A DNA stretch of 64,000 nucleotides from Krasilnikovozyma curviuscula (lineage: Eukaryota > Basidiomycota > Tremellomycetes > Cystofilobasidiales > Mrakiaceae), in NCBI GenBank assembly GCA_014825775.1, contig MVAQ01000002.1, positions 186,001 to 250,000 of the forward strand, read 5' to 3'. Position numbers and translations under genes: made by a program. The notes under the pieces are model-generated. The model worked only from the letters and a program-made list of their open reading frames with translations, had not been told where the DNA came from and did not search any database. Below are positions 48,932 through 59,824 of this stretch, piece after piece (position 1 is the first letter of the stretch; each line of letters begins with the position of its first letter).

Positions 48932-51064
48932 ATGCAGGCGGCTAGCCTGCCACCAACAGTCACCCAGATATTCAACATTCTCTTCAAAGAAGCAGAAATT
49001 TACACCCAACACAAGACCCACTTCAACCTGGTGCCCCTTGAATATGTCTACAAGTCAGCTACGAGCTAGGCCGCTCATTATCGATGGCGCAGAACGTGAG
49101 TTTTCCTTCGACTTGTTTACTTCCTGCTGGACCACTGCTGAAGCTAGAAATCTCCCTTTCACAGAGTATGGATTTGCTTACGAAGAGGGTACTTCAAATC
49201 GCATGATGCTCAGTATCAAGTCAGGAATCCCAGAGGAAGTCGACTGGGCACTGAAGAAACTGCTGTTTGCCTCAAGCTACTACAGCGACTTCGCAATTAC
49301 CAGGTGGCCGAATTCTTTAGACGTACTACTGGAGTTCCCCAGGAAGCTATTGGAGTATGCCCAGCAAGGTGGTTTGGGATGGGGAGCTGGAACTTGGGAT
49401 CTAGAAGGGTTTGACGAGGCGGGGCTAAGGAGGAGGGCGTCTGAGTCGCTAATTGTGCTCAGGAATGCTGCCCAGGACGACAGAAGCAACCAAAAGTTCA
49501 TGAAGGAACACTCTGGTCTGCTTTCCTTTATCGAAGCATTTATGTCGTTGGATCCAGAGCTCGTTACAGACCACCTCTCTGAACAGCTCGCCCTGGTCAT
49601 GGAGATCTTCATTCCACTGATCCCCGACAAAGCTGGCAGTGTGAATGCTTTATCGATGACTTCGCCAATCCCTCAATCACTCGCTTACTTCCTGGAGTCA
49701 AAAGATCGCTCTATTCTGCTCCTCGCTCTTCAAATTTACTCGGCGCTCGCTCATTCACAATCACCCACCTACCACTTATTCACTCCTAAGATGACGCCCG
49801 ATCCAACAGAAATTGGTCTCTCCACTGCTATCAAGGTCCTCCTCTTCAAAGATTCCGAACTTCGTCTAGCAGCCATGGAAGTCGCTTACCAGATCACAAG
49901 TGAACCTTCCAACGCGATCACGGTCTTACAACGGCCCGACATAATAGCAGTCAACAAAGTTGTCGCAAACTGCTTGTACCACGATGCGGTGGAACAGAAA
50001 GTGAGGGTCGAACCGTCGGATAAGAAGCCCGACCCAGGGGACGGACTGATCACTCCTGCTGAACTGGCGGTTATGGCTAAGATTCCTGAACCTCAAAGGT
50101 CCAAAGACTGGTAAGACCATACCTTGTTGTATTTTTTGCTGCTTCAGCCTGAATGACGCGCTTCTTGTCATCACTGTCACCGTTAGGATGCTGCGATATT
50201 TCGTTGCAGACCCCAACTCTCACGTAACCCAAGTAGAGTTCTGGACTTCGTACAAAGCAGCCTTCGGAGGTAAAGAAGGATCTACACCACTTCTTCCAGC
50301 TGCAGACATCATCAAGGCTGTGGGAACGCACTACCCGGGCTGCGTCGCTGTGTCGACAACAGACGTGCCACCTCGCTTCTTGATCACCGGCATTTCTGTT
50401 CGAAAACGTGAGATATCAATCTATTCCACTTTAAATTGAAATCATTTCTTTGACGCGCCGCTTATCTATCAGCGAATTCCAACCGACATGTCGAGCCTAC
50501 AAAACAACCCCCACCGCCACTTCCAGCTGCTCTAAACTTCATCAACTACACTCGCTTGGTCTCCCCAACACTTCCTGGTCAGAAAGAAGTGGTTCCTGGT
50601 GCGGTTGAACCCATTCCAGTCCCAACTGGCGTTTCATTCCTCGCAGTCTGCATCTTGCGAAACCTCTCACGAGTGCTGCTCGAAGAAAAGGTCCTGCATG
50701 TCAATTTGGATGATGACGAGGAGTCAGTAAGGGTTTCTTCAACCAGTAGGTCAAGGATGGAAGACAAGATCAAGAGTGGCGAAATGTTTGGTCTGCCGAT
50801 CCCAGCTGGAATGGCGAACAAGAGTCGGACGGAAGATGGTGACGAGGCTGGAGAGATGCAAATGTCTAGTGAAGAAGTCAAGAGAGCTCTGTTGGCATTT
50901 GCGTCTATTGAGAGCACTGTTCGGGACGTTGTGATGAGAGATATGGCACTGAGTAATTATTTGGGAGAAGTATGTTCATGTCTGATTACTAGCCTCCCGT
51001 TTTTTGTCTGACAAAGAATTCAATTCGTATTTTACAGATTATTGAGGTATTGGAGGATATATAA
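48932..51064 (+). CDS. RSC9: Rsc9-like chromatin-remodelling subunit with RFX-type winged-helix domain
   Basis: An armadillo-like helical region (SGIPEEVDWALKKLLFAS, LIVLRNAAQDDRSNQKFM, SILLLALQIYSALAHS, LAAMEVAYQITSEP) is followed across an intron by an RFX-like fold (WMLRYFVADPNSHVTQVEFW, ADIIKAVGTHYPG, RFLITGISVRK). This pairing is that of fungal Rsc9 and animal BAF200/ARID2. Family knowledge: it is a DNA-contacting subunit of RSC/PBAF nucleosome remodellers. The N-terminus is not resolved. An ATG at 48932 opens 45 plausible codons and then a stop unless a very short (39-nt) intron is removed; an ATG at 49044 is directly in frame with the first clear exon after an intron starting 49094. 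A zinc-finger or ARID segment was not seen. The last exon encodes IIEVLEDI and a stop at 51062-51064. Confidence 0.78.
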
Positions 51065-51136
51065 GGAAATGGTATAATGTGCAATGTAGGTATATCGAGT
51101 GACAAGCTTCAACTAAAAGTTCGGCGCAAAAAGGTT

Positions 51137-53888
51137 TTACATGACAGGCAAGGTTTCGACACGTTTCCTCAACGCTTCTAAATCTCCAGGCAAATGAAGA
51201 CCGTCACGCTTCAACTGCTTCAACGCATAAACCAGCTTCTGATCTTCCGCCTCTATCAAATTTAGGGAAGGAAGGTCATTATCTCCATTTTGCTTCTCCG
51301 AGAGCAAGGTTGCTTGCGGATCTTGGAAACGAAAGTCTTCCGCTTGTTTCTTCAGCTGGTGATGTCGTTCTGTTCTGGCTTTGAGCTCGACGTCGAATGC
51401 TATTTCCGCTTGAGTTTGAGATTGCAATAGCGCCTGTGGGAAAATTGATTGTAAGAATGATAGTCGTTTAAGGAAAACCCGAAATTCAGAATACCTCATA
51501 GTATTCAAGCATCTTGGCAAGGTTAGCCTCATGGTCTTTTAGTCGGTAGAGCGTATCGAACAACCCTTTGTCGACCCGCAGGCGATCCCTGTGGGTACAA
51601 TGCAACGAGTCTACTCCTGTTTGACAAGGGAAATCAAACAAAAAAAACTCACATAGATTCCCTCTTGAGATCGTACCAGTCCTGAGTAGAACTAAAGGAG
51701 CGCCGTCGGTGTGCCCTCTTTATCTCTCTTGAGATCTTGTGACCAGGATGAGCGGCTGTTACACCGCAACTATCTGACCTCTTCAGCCCAAAACCACCTT
51801 TCCATCTTCCCTCAACAAAAATTGGCACGTTCACGAAATGAGGTAGCGGAGATCCTGCGCGTGTCAACCGAGGAGAGGTCGTGGAGGCATTTTCACCGTC
51901 GGAATGCAGATTAATTGCGGATGAGACTGCTGAATTGGCTCCTAAAAGAGATACAGAGATTGATCGATCAACCTGGGGTGGCGCTTCCTGTTCTTCTTCT
52001 CCTCCGCTGACGCTGATGTGCACCGTCGGAATGTCTTTGATATGAGGTGGAAGCGGTAGGTTCTGATGCAACGATGGTTCTGAATCAGATTGATCATCTG
52101 CTACATTGCCTCGTCTGAATAAAGGTAGCAGCAAATAGTTCAATAAAATCTCTTATACAGAAGATGCTCGATGATGACTCACTTTGACCAGCCCATGACA
52201 CCATCTTTAAGCACCTGCCCCGTCTTAACCGTTACACCCTTAAGCAATCCTCCTCGAGAAATGTTGTGGTCACCTTTTTCCGGCTTCTCTCTTCCTATCC
52301 TCCCTTTCCCGGTCCACACAAACCTCAACGTCGGAATACCGTCCCGCCCAGCTTTGATGATGTTTTTGACAAATGTTGTGATGTCGTCTGTTCTCAGGTC
52401 GCCGACGCCAGCGTTTGCCGAACGAGAGTACATGTCATCGACTAAAGTTGTTGTTAGATCGCCAATCTTGTCGCGAACCATTCGCAGAGGATTTGGCATG
52501 ATGGATTGCTGGCGGTAGCTCTCTGCAATGGAAAGCGATCGAATGACTGAAACTCGTAAGTAGGGTTCGGCGGGAAATATTCTTTGCTGTTTCTAGTGGA
52601 CGGAGAGGAAGACACTTCAGTCATGTATAGATTTGGTTTCAAATGTCAAAGGAAAGCTTACTTGAAACTGGATTAAAGCTCTCTGGAAGTCCTGAACGCC
52701 AACGAAAGGGTCGTGAGCCAGCTAAACGAACGAATGTAGAACGTGAGCTATATGAACATCGGCATCTGATAGAAAATAGTGCTGTAAAACTTACTTTTTC
52801 GAACCCAAGTGTGTCAAGCTTCTGTCGCGCATCCCACACAGTGGATAAGAGCGCAGACAAAATCTCTGGAGAGAGACACTGAACGTGCTCATTCTTATCC
52901 CAATATTCTCCGACATCTGAAGACCACATTTCCAACGCCTCCACAGTCTTATCACAGAACAAGCCGTCCAGATCAGCGACGGTCGTTCCGTACATTCCAA
53001 ACAGCGCTAGACACGTCTGCACGAGCTTGACGAGCTGTAGTACATCCGCTGAGATGGATCCGTTATCTGGGAGATGGTATTGCTGAACAAACTTGTACCT
53101 CGTTGCAGCTGAAGGCGGTTGTTCAGGCGTGATGGAAGCTCGTCCAGCGCAGTGAAACCGGACCAGGTTGCAAGAAACATAGACCGATTCCTTGAGCGCT
53201 CTGTAATCTCCAGCTGGAATTCTGATGGGTGTCAAGTCTGGTGGGAATGATGCTAAGGATGTAACTGAGATGGTTCCGAACTCAGTCTGTTTGGGGTGAG
53301 AACCGTCTGTGAAGGTTTGTCCTGCGAGATACTGAACTTCTGCTAAGCCCTCTGCTGAGTCAAGCTCTGCAAAGGGACCAATTGAGTACACAGTAACCTG
53401 AAAGAAGGCATAGTACATAGCAAAAGTCTTGTGAACGAAGAACCCAAGCAAGCATGGTTTATGAAACGAGACTCACGACATCCTTTTCGTCACCCGTAAA
53501 GATGACTATGAGAGGGATATCAACCCTCTCAAGAAGCCACCTGGGTACAATGTAGAGCTGTAAATATTCCAAGTCAGCCTCGATCTGGATCTGGCAAACA
53601 GTGAACCATTTCTCTCACCTGATATCCTTTGAGAACCACCTCGCCATATATCTCTACTCTCGCATGTACCTTCAGCCAGGAATCTTCCTCTACCAACGGT
53701 GACATTGCTGGAATAAGCAGTCTCTCTTTACATGGTGTGGCCGTGGATATTGAAAGCGAGGAGTCTCCAGCGGGTTTCGAGGCTGTTCCCTTCGAGTAAG
53801 TGGATCGGGGAGGTGTCGAAGGCTTGGGCAGGGACGACACAGACATCGAGTGTCGATGGGATGGGGTACTGTGGCTGCTGTTGGGCAT
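51137..53888 (-). CDS. Stb2/Stb6-like protein (Sin3-binding family)
   Basis: The start at 53888 reads MPNSSHSTPSHRHS. After a Ser-rich stretch a conserved region begins: VEIYGEVVLKGYQLYIVPRWL, then DIPLIVIFTGDEKDVVTVYSIG, the style of the STB6-type N-terminal domain. Helical DVLQLVKLVQTCLALFGMYG and LSPEILSALLSTVWDARQKLD follow. The middle contains the GRIGREKPEKGDHN and GGLLKGVTVKTGQVL segments. The C-terminus is predicted coiled coil (RLRVDKGLFDTLYRLKDHE, LKARTERHHQLKKQAE). Yeast Stb2 and Stb6 bind the Sin3 corepressor; equivalence here is inferred from the N-terminal domain. About seven introns are visible. Confidence 0.7.
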
Positions 53889-54676
53889 CCTGTACAAGCC
53901 TCCTCGGTCAGTGGAGTCGTTACCAGCGCACGAACGAAGATTCTTGTAGTGTTGTGGCTAACGAAACGTCAGATAATGTGGGTAGCGGGGGAGGTCTTTA
54001 TCGCTTTTATATTCAGTAAAACTTGCAAGAACGTATATATGTACGTTCTAAGAAACTCAATTTTTAACAATTCAGATAGGCTGGAACTTGGTAGGGTATA
54101 TACCTTTTAAACCCTAAACGGGATTGGGGTCTCTCAAACCCGCTGCTGTGTACCTATTTCCAAGTGACACTGTACAACTTGAAAGAGGGGCAGTGGACTT
54201 GTAAGAAACACCAGAAGGTCCCTAGTGAGCAACTGTCCTGTTACTCGATGCATAATTGCATAATCGTCTGTGATCGCGACGAAACCAAGATGGTAAGTCA
54301 TCAGGCCCAGCAGAAGGGGATGGAACTCTCAAGTATCCAACAGTGTTGTTATCTGAAAGAACCAAGAACATTTCAGCTTCAGATTGAGCCCTCAAAGTCA
54401 AGGAGCTCGTGAGATACTTCGAGGTAGTGTCGGTAGTTCCTTGCGAGATGGTGAATTCCTTTCCACGGCAACTTCTGGATTATCAGCGTGGAGAACAGAT
54501 CTTTGAGATGAATCAGACCTCTTCTGCTCGCCTATAGCAATGGATAGGGAAGCCCATCTCGCTTTTGGTACACTTACTTCTATCCTAAACACGAGTCGCA
54601 ACTCACTCCCTCCACCGGCACGGAGCGATCTGAGTGGGACCGTCCTCAATGGATCGAGTCAGCACATTTTACATGA

Positions 54677-55021
54677 TCTGAGTCAATAGAATGCATCCTG
54701 CCTGCCGTCTTCTATACGGCTCTCCACTTGAAAATGAGGCCCATCTACCATGAACGCGCTAACGAGGCCGTCGAAGATTAACAACGTGCATTGGCCATTG
54801 CAGCAACACCTGCCAGTGGTTCTGCTCTTGGATTCAGCTGTAAGACCATATCGGTATTGGGATTTGGATCTGCAGCTGTCACCATTCTGTCGTGGACTGT
54901 TTGCGTTTGTTTGCTCAAGCTTTCCAGCAGATTGCCTCCTTATCCTCTTGCCAACGTATCTAATAAATCGAAGGCGCACAAGGAAGCCATCGAGATAGCA
55001 GCAGCAAATGCGCAACAATAA
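54677..55021 (+). pseudogene. interrupted reading frame, possible gene relic with one membrane segment
   Basis: A frame open from 54677 to the stop at 55019-55021 is broken only by TAA at 54779-54781. The part before reads SIECILPAVFYTALHLKM and then PIYHERANEAVED; the part after reads QRALAIAATPASGSALGF, one hydrophobic stretch, and a polar tail ending AAANAQQ. The second part contains its own ATG at 54791. No splice pair of normal size was found to remove the stop. It may be a decayed membrane-protein gene, a short real gene from 54791, or chance. Confidence 0.3.
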
Positions 55022-55113
55022 GTAACAGTCTATGTGCCGATTTTCCCCTTGCAGAGTTTGATCATACCGTTGGCAACTTCCAGCTTCTACTCATTCTTGA
55101 CTCTTGACTCTAG

Positions 55114-55123
55114 TATATAAAAG
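55114..55123 (+). promoter_or_regulatory. TATA-like element upstream of epsilon-COP
   Basis: TATATAAAAG lies about 180 bases before the start at 55302, in non-coding sequence on the correct strand. Matched by eye to the TATA consensus. Confidence 0.4.
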
Positions 55124-55301
55124 ACCATCGGTAATTCTACAGCATACTCCCTACTCAAGGTCTTATGGCCAAAGACAGTTTTGACCACAAAATGAATTTC
55201 TGAGCATTCCTGGAGATCGAGCGCGGTTTGCCTGGCCCAGCAACGTTCCCCCCGGTCTCTCACTTCCATCTTTTCTTTCTTGACCTCATTCCCACCCCAA
55301 A

Positions 55302-56710
55302 ATGGACTCCGATCAGCTATTCCACATCAAGCAGCTGTTCTATCAGGGTAAGTATCGTTTGACCGGCGGTGCATGCACTTCCCTGGACGTGGCATTGACA
55401 TCTCGCGTGGTTTCTGTTCTACGAAACGGCCTCTTTGGGGTCTTCCAGGCAACTACTCGACATGTAAGTACTCAACTTTGAGTGAAGATGATGCCTTTAG
55501 CCATCTGGGGACTTTATATGTGACTGGAGACTCACTGCAGTCCCCTTACTGTTTTGCTTGCCTCTCGTTGTCGTACTTGCTGGCCAATCCTCTCAGGCAT
55601 CTCAACAGCAACCCCTCTCCTTCCAGATCCAGCTATCGCAGTCTACCTTGCAAGGTCCCACTTGGCATGTTCACCACCAAATACGAAAGCAGCCATTGAA
55701 ATATTGAAACCCGTCGACACCTTGACCTCGAAAGCGTTCGCCATACTCGCTTCGTACGTCGAAAAGCCGGAAGAGGAGACACTGGAGGAGCTAAGAGAGC
55801 TGATTTTGGAGATTGAAGGTAACATGGATGAGGCTCCTGTTAGAATTGCGGCTGCTACTGCTTTCTTGCTTGCCAACGAATTGGAGGAAAGTGTTGATGT
55901 GTTGAAGGAACAAAAGGGTGATCTGGAATGGTGAGTGCTATCGCGAGAGTACCAGAATTACTCAAAGATACTACTCATTAGTTATTGGTTAAATCTGGTT
56001 TTGACCTTGCTTTCTTAATGTTTGCTTCCCACGTTCAGTTCGGCCCTTCTCACCCAAATATACCTGTCACTCCCACGACCGGATCTGGCTCAGAAGACCT
56101 ATCTTGATGCAAAGACCTTCGGCGATGACACTCTGCTCGTTCAAATGATGGAAGCTTGGGTCGGCATGTCTGGAGGAGGAAGCGAAGGCGGAAAAGGTAA
56201 TGACAGGACTGCTCGTTCGTAGTACTCCAGGCATACCATCTTACTGACTGCAACCTCTCCTGTTCTTGTCTTCACTCTGATATCTACTTTGCTTCGTCTT
56301 CAGCTCTCCACCAGTCATTCTACCTCTACGAAGAGCTCTTGCAGCTCCCAGCGGGCCGTCAATCATCGTCCATTCTCACCGCCCACGCCGTTTCCCACCT
56401 CTTGTTGGGACACAAGGAAGAAGCCGAAGGAGATTTGTCCTCTGCTCTCGAGTTGGATCCGAAAGATCCAGCTGCTCTCGCCGTCGGTGTCAGCCTTTAT
56501 GGTTCTGCTGCTCAAGGCCAGGAATACTTGGAGTAGGTCATCTTTTTCAGCTGCTTTTAGAAAAATCATTTTCTAACTTAATGATCTGAAACTGCTCGCT
56601 TGCTTCACAGGATTTTGAAGAAGGAATGCCCAACTCATCCACTCGTTGTTGATTTGGCGGAAAAGGAAGAGGCTTTCGAGGCCGCCTGTGAGAAATGGAT
56701 CGTGGCTTAA
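55302..56710 (+). CDS. SEC28: coatomer epsilon subunit (epsilon-COP)
   Basis: Six exons (55302-55347, 55449-55463, 55597-55930, 56039-56196, 56304-56532, 56611-56710) join to 293 residues. The start is MDSDQLFHIKQLFYQGNYSTC, like other epsilon-COPs. TPR-like helices follow: PAIAVYLARSHLA, KAFAILASYVEKPEEE, APVRIAAATAFLLANELEES, ALLTQIYLSLPRPDLAQKTY, HQSFYLYEELLQLP, HAVSHLLLGHKEEAEGDL, and a terminal HPLVVDLAEKEEAFEAA. Epsilon-COP stabilises alpha-COP in the COPI coat for Golgi-to-ER traffic. The second exon is only 15 nt (GNYST plus part of the next codon), required to keep the frame. Confidence 0.92.
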
Positions 56711-57016
56711 AGCGCTTGACTAGAAGTTGTTGGGTGATGCTGGTTTCTCTCTTCGTAGTGGGATTAGTGTGCGATGGACGTGTTGCTTTGATTTCAACAC
56801 TGCAAAGTGGGCAGCGATCGCTGTCGCTAGAAAGACTGTTCACAGACTGATGACTGCTGTGAGCAATGATTGATTGATCATCATTCTTTCCGCCAACTAT
56901 AGAATATCTCGGATGATGGCTTTGAGAGCGACATGCCGCCACTGAGTGACTTGACAATTGAGCAGCATCCAGAAAAAAAGTAGTATCCGACCAGATCAAC
57001 CATATATCCCACAATT
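56711..57016. other. short intergenic spacer
   Basis: About 305 bases between tandem + strand genes; presumably the SEC28 3' UTR and the aspartyl-tRNA synthetase promoter. Nothing else was seen. Confidence 0.5.
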
Positions 57017-59554
57017 ATGGCTGAAGACGCACCGCCTGCTCAAGCTACTGTACCAGCTGCTGCTCCGGCTGCTGAAGGTGAAGCCGTACACTTCAAGTCA
57101 GTATTTCCATCCTGTTCTCTGCCATTCTCATGACTGGTTCCTTTCACCAACAAATCTGCTAAATTATCTGCTCGCTTTGCTGTTCTTTCAATGCGGTGGA
57201 AATGCCCATTCTAGTCCTGATGGAACTCCAATGACCAAGAACCAGATCAAAAAGAAGTTGAAGGACGAGGAGAAGGCCAAGAAGGAGGCCGCAAAGGCGG
57301 AACGAGCTGCTGAAGAAGCAAGAAAGAAGGCTGAGAAGGATGCTAATGTGAGTCTATTTCTCACTTTAGCGTCTAAGTTCTGTTCTGAATTGATTATTTT
57401 CGTTATAGGATCCTGCTGTTCAGAACTACGGAAAATTGCCTCTGCATCAGTCGCAAGAAAAAGATGGTAAGTTTCAGGCAGTCACTTCGTTTCAGTATCA
57501 TTGCTGGTGCTATTCTTACCTTCTTGTTTTATTTTACAGGCCGTGTAAGAACTAAATTCGCCGACCTCAGCAAAGCCAATGTCGGAGAGGTTGTCTACTT
57601 CCGTGCCAGAGTCTACAATGCCAGAGCTCAAGGTAAAACACTGTTATCAACTCCAAGTTTCCTGCTCCGGAATCTTAAATTAACCAGGTATCCTTTTGTG
57701 CTATAGGTGCCAAAATGGTTTTCCTCGTCCTCCGCCAACAGTCCTCGACTATCCAAGCCGTCCTTGAAGCTTCGAAAACTCCAGAAGATCCACACCAGGT
57801 CTCAAAACAGATGTTGAAGTACGTTTCTGGTATTCCAAGTGAGAGTATTGTTATGGTTGAGGGAGAGGTAAAGGCTCCATTCGATGAGGTCAAAGGTGCT
57901 ACCGTCAAAGATGCTGAAATTCACGTCAGAAAGGTGAGCTGCAACTTTGTTCCTTTGTGGAAAAAGCTGAAACTGATTTTTTTTGTATTTGATAGATTCA
58001 CGTATTGGTTGAAGTGAAGACCTTGCCACCAATCAGTGTTGCTGATGCTTCCAGATCAGCAGCTGACCTCGCCAACAGCGAGAGCCAATTCGTCAACGTT
58101 GAACTTAAGACTCGTCTTGATAACAGAGTCATCGATCTCCGAGTAAGTCCAGCTTGCGTTCAGGGCTTTGAGTTTACTGTACTGACGAGCCTCATTCCTG
58201 CTCAGACGGAAGCTTCTTTGGCCATCTTCAAAATCCAGTCTGTTGTCGGAACACTTTTCAGACAGTTCTTGATTGAAAAGAATTTCATTGAAATCCACAC
58301 TCCTAAACTCCAAGGAGCTGCTACCGAGAGTGGTGCTTCCGTGTTCAAGGTTGAATACTTCAAAGGTTTGCTTACCCCTCTCAGCTCTACACGTGGTCGT
58401 CATGCTCACAACTTAGGTCTTCATCATTTCAGAACAAGCATTCCTTGCTCAATCCCCTCAACTCGCCAAGCAGATGGTCATCGCTGGTGATTTCGAACGA
58501 GTCTTCGAAGTCGCTCCCGTCTTCCGTGCTGAAAACTCCAACACTCACCGACACATGACGGAGTTCATGGGTCTCGATCTCGAAATGGCTATCGAATCCC
58601 ACTACCACGAATGTGTTGACTTGCTTGATGAGCTGTTGCTTTTCATCTTCGGCAAGCTGAAGACTGACTACAAGAAGGAGGTCGATGTTATCAGGAAGCA
58701 GTTCCCTTGCGAGGAGTTCTTGATTCCAGAAAAGACTGTCAGGTTGAATTTTAGTGAAGGTATTGCCATGCTGAAGGAAGCTGGAGTTAAGGATGAGGAA
58801 GGAAACGAGTTGGGCGAATATGAAGACTTGAGGTGAGCAACATCAGTCGTGTTCCGAGTTGTCATTATGAGTATTGACACCTAACTTGATAACCTTAGCA
58901 CCACGAATGAGAAGGCTCTTGGTGCTTTGGTCAAAGCCAAGTACAACACCGATTACTTCATCCTCGACAAATTCCCACTCGCTATCAGACCATTCTATAC
59001 CATGCCAGATGCCACCAACCCCGTAAGTTCAATTATCTTCTCTATCCTTCACTACTGTACGAAGTTTCTCTGAATGATTCATCTTTACTCTAGAATCTGT
59101 CGAACTCATACGATTTCTTCATGAGAGGAGAAGAAATCTTGTCTGGTGCTCAACGATTGCACGACGCTGATCTTTTGTGTGAGAAGATGAAGGAGAAAGG
59201 CATCAACCCAGATGACATGAAGGACTACGTTGATGCTTTCAGATGGGGTGCTCCTCCCCACGCCGGTGCTGGTTTCGGTGAGTTGTTTTGCTCCTTCGCA
59301 TGTGATAAGCCGATCGCTGACGCGCCATTGCATACCTTCGTCGACTTAGGTCTGGAACGTATTGTCATGTTCTACTTGAATCTCGGTAACATTAGACGTG
59401 CTTCAGTAAGTGCCCAATAGCTGATTCTAAGTTTTCCGTCTGCTCCAAGCCTCCCGCCCCGTCTTCAACAAAGCTGACAACTCCCCGCTCCTTCTTCTAT
59501 TTGCTTTTTCCAACAGCTATTCCCACGTGATCCTGTCCGACTGGCACCTTAGGA
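57017..59554 (+). CDS. DPS1: cytosolic aspartyl-tRNA synthetase
   Basis: The start [18 protein letters not shown] leads to a Lys/Ala/Glu-rich helix ([18 protein letters not shown]), a eukaryotic N-terminal extension. The anticodon-binding OB fold contains [19 protein letters not shown]. Class II catalytic motifs follow: motif 1 around [18 protein letters not shown], motif 2 [16 protein letters not shown], and motif 3 [18 protein letters not shown], then the terminal [11 protein letters not shown]. The substrate loop [11 protein letters not shown] is present. It charges tRNA-Asp with aspartate. Nine or more introns are canonical; the last acceptor (CAACAG) leads to the short final exon. No mitochondrial presequence is visible, so this is the cytosolic form. 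Confidence 0.96.
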
Positions 59555-59824
59555 GATATCTACATGAAATTTTCTTGCGTTGTGAAGTTGGCGCAACGAA
59601 AGAAAAAGAAAAAGGAAAAAAGAAAAAAAAACTCCCCCACTGAGGAACACTTCTTCAACCTTGGGTATCTTTCCAAGTCGTCTTTATGTATTGTGAATGC
59701 AAGAAAAAGCAGTCCAAGAGCTAACTTTCTCCGAAGGCGCAGTTAAGATTGAAACGCGTATCTGCCTGCATCGTCTGTCGAACAATCAATCTCTCTCTTG
59801 CTGTGATTTTTTCTTCTCATAAAC

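Larger units (their letters stand above)
53889..55301. other. 1.4-kb intergenic region with one interrupted reading frame
   Basis: No intact recognisable gene. The left part (to about 54400) follows the Stb6-like start and is presumably its promoter. A + strand frame at 54677-55021 has a single in-frame stop and is listed separately. A TATATAAAAG element near 55114 belongs to the next gene. Confidence 0.45.

Noticed and set aside
59590..59632. Purine-rich GAAAGAAAAAG tract considered as a repeat element
   Set aside because: It is simple low-complexity sequence in the 3' UTR of the aspartyl-tRNA synthetase gene.
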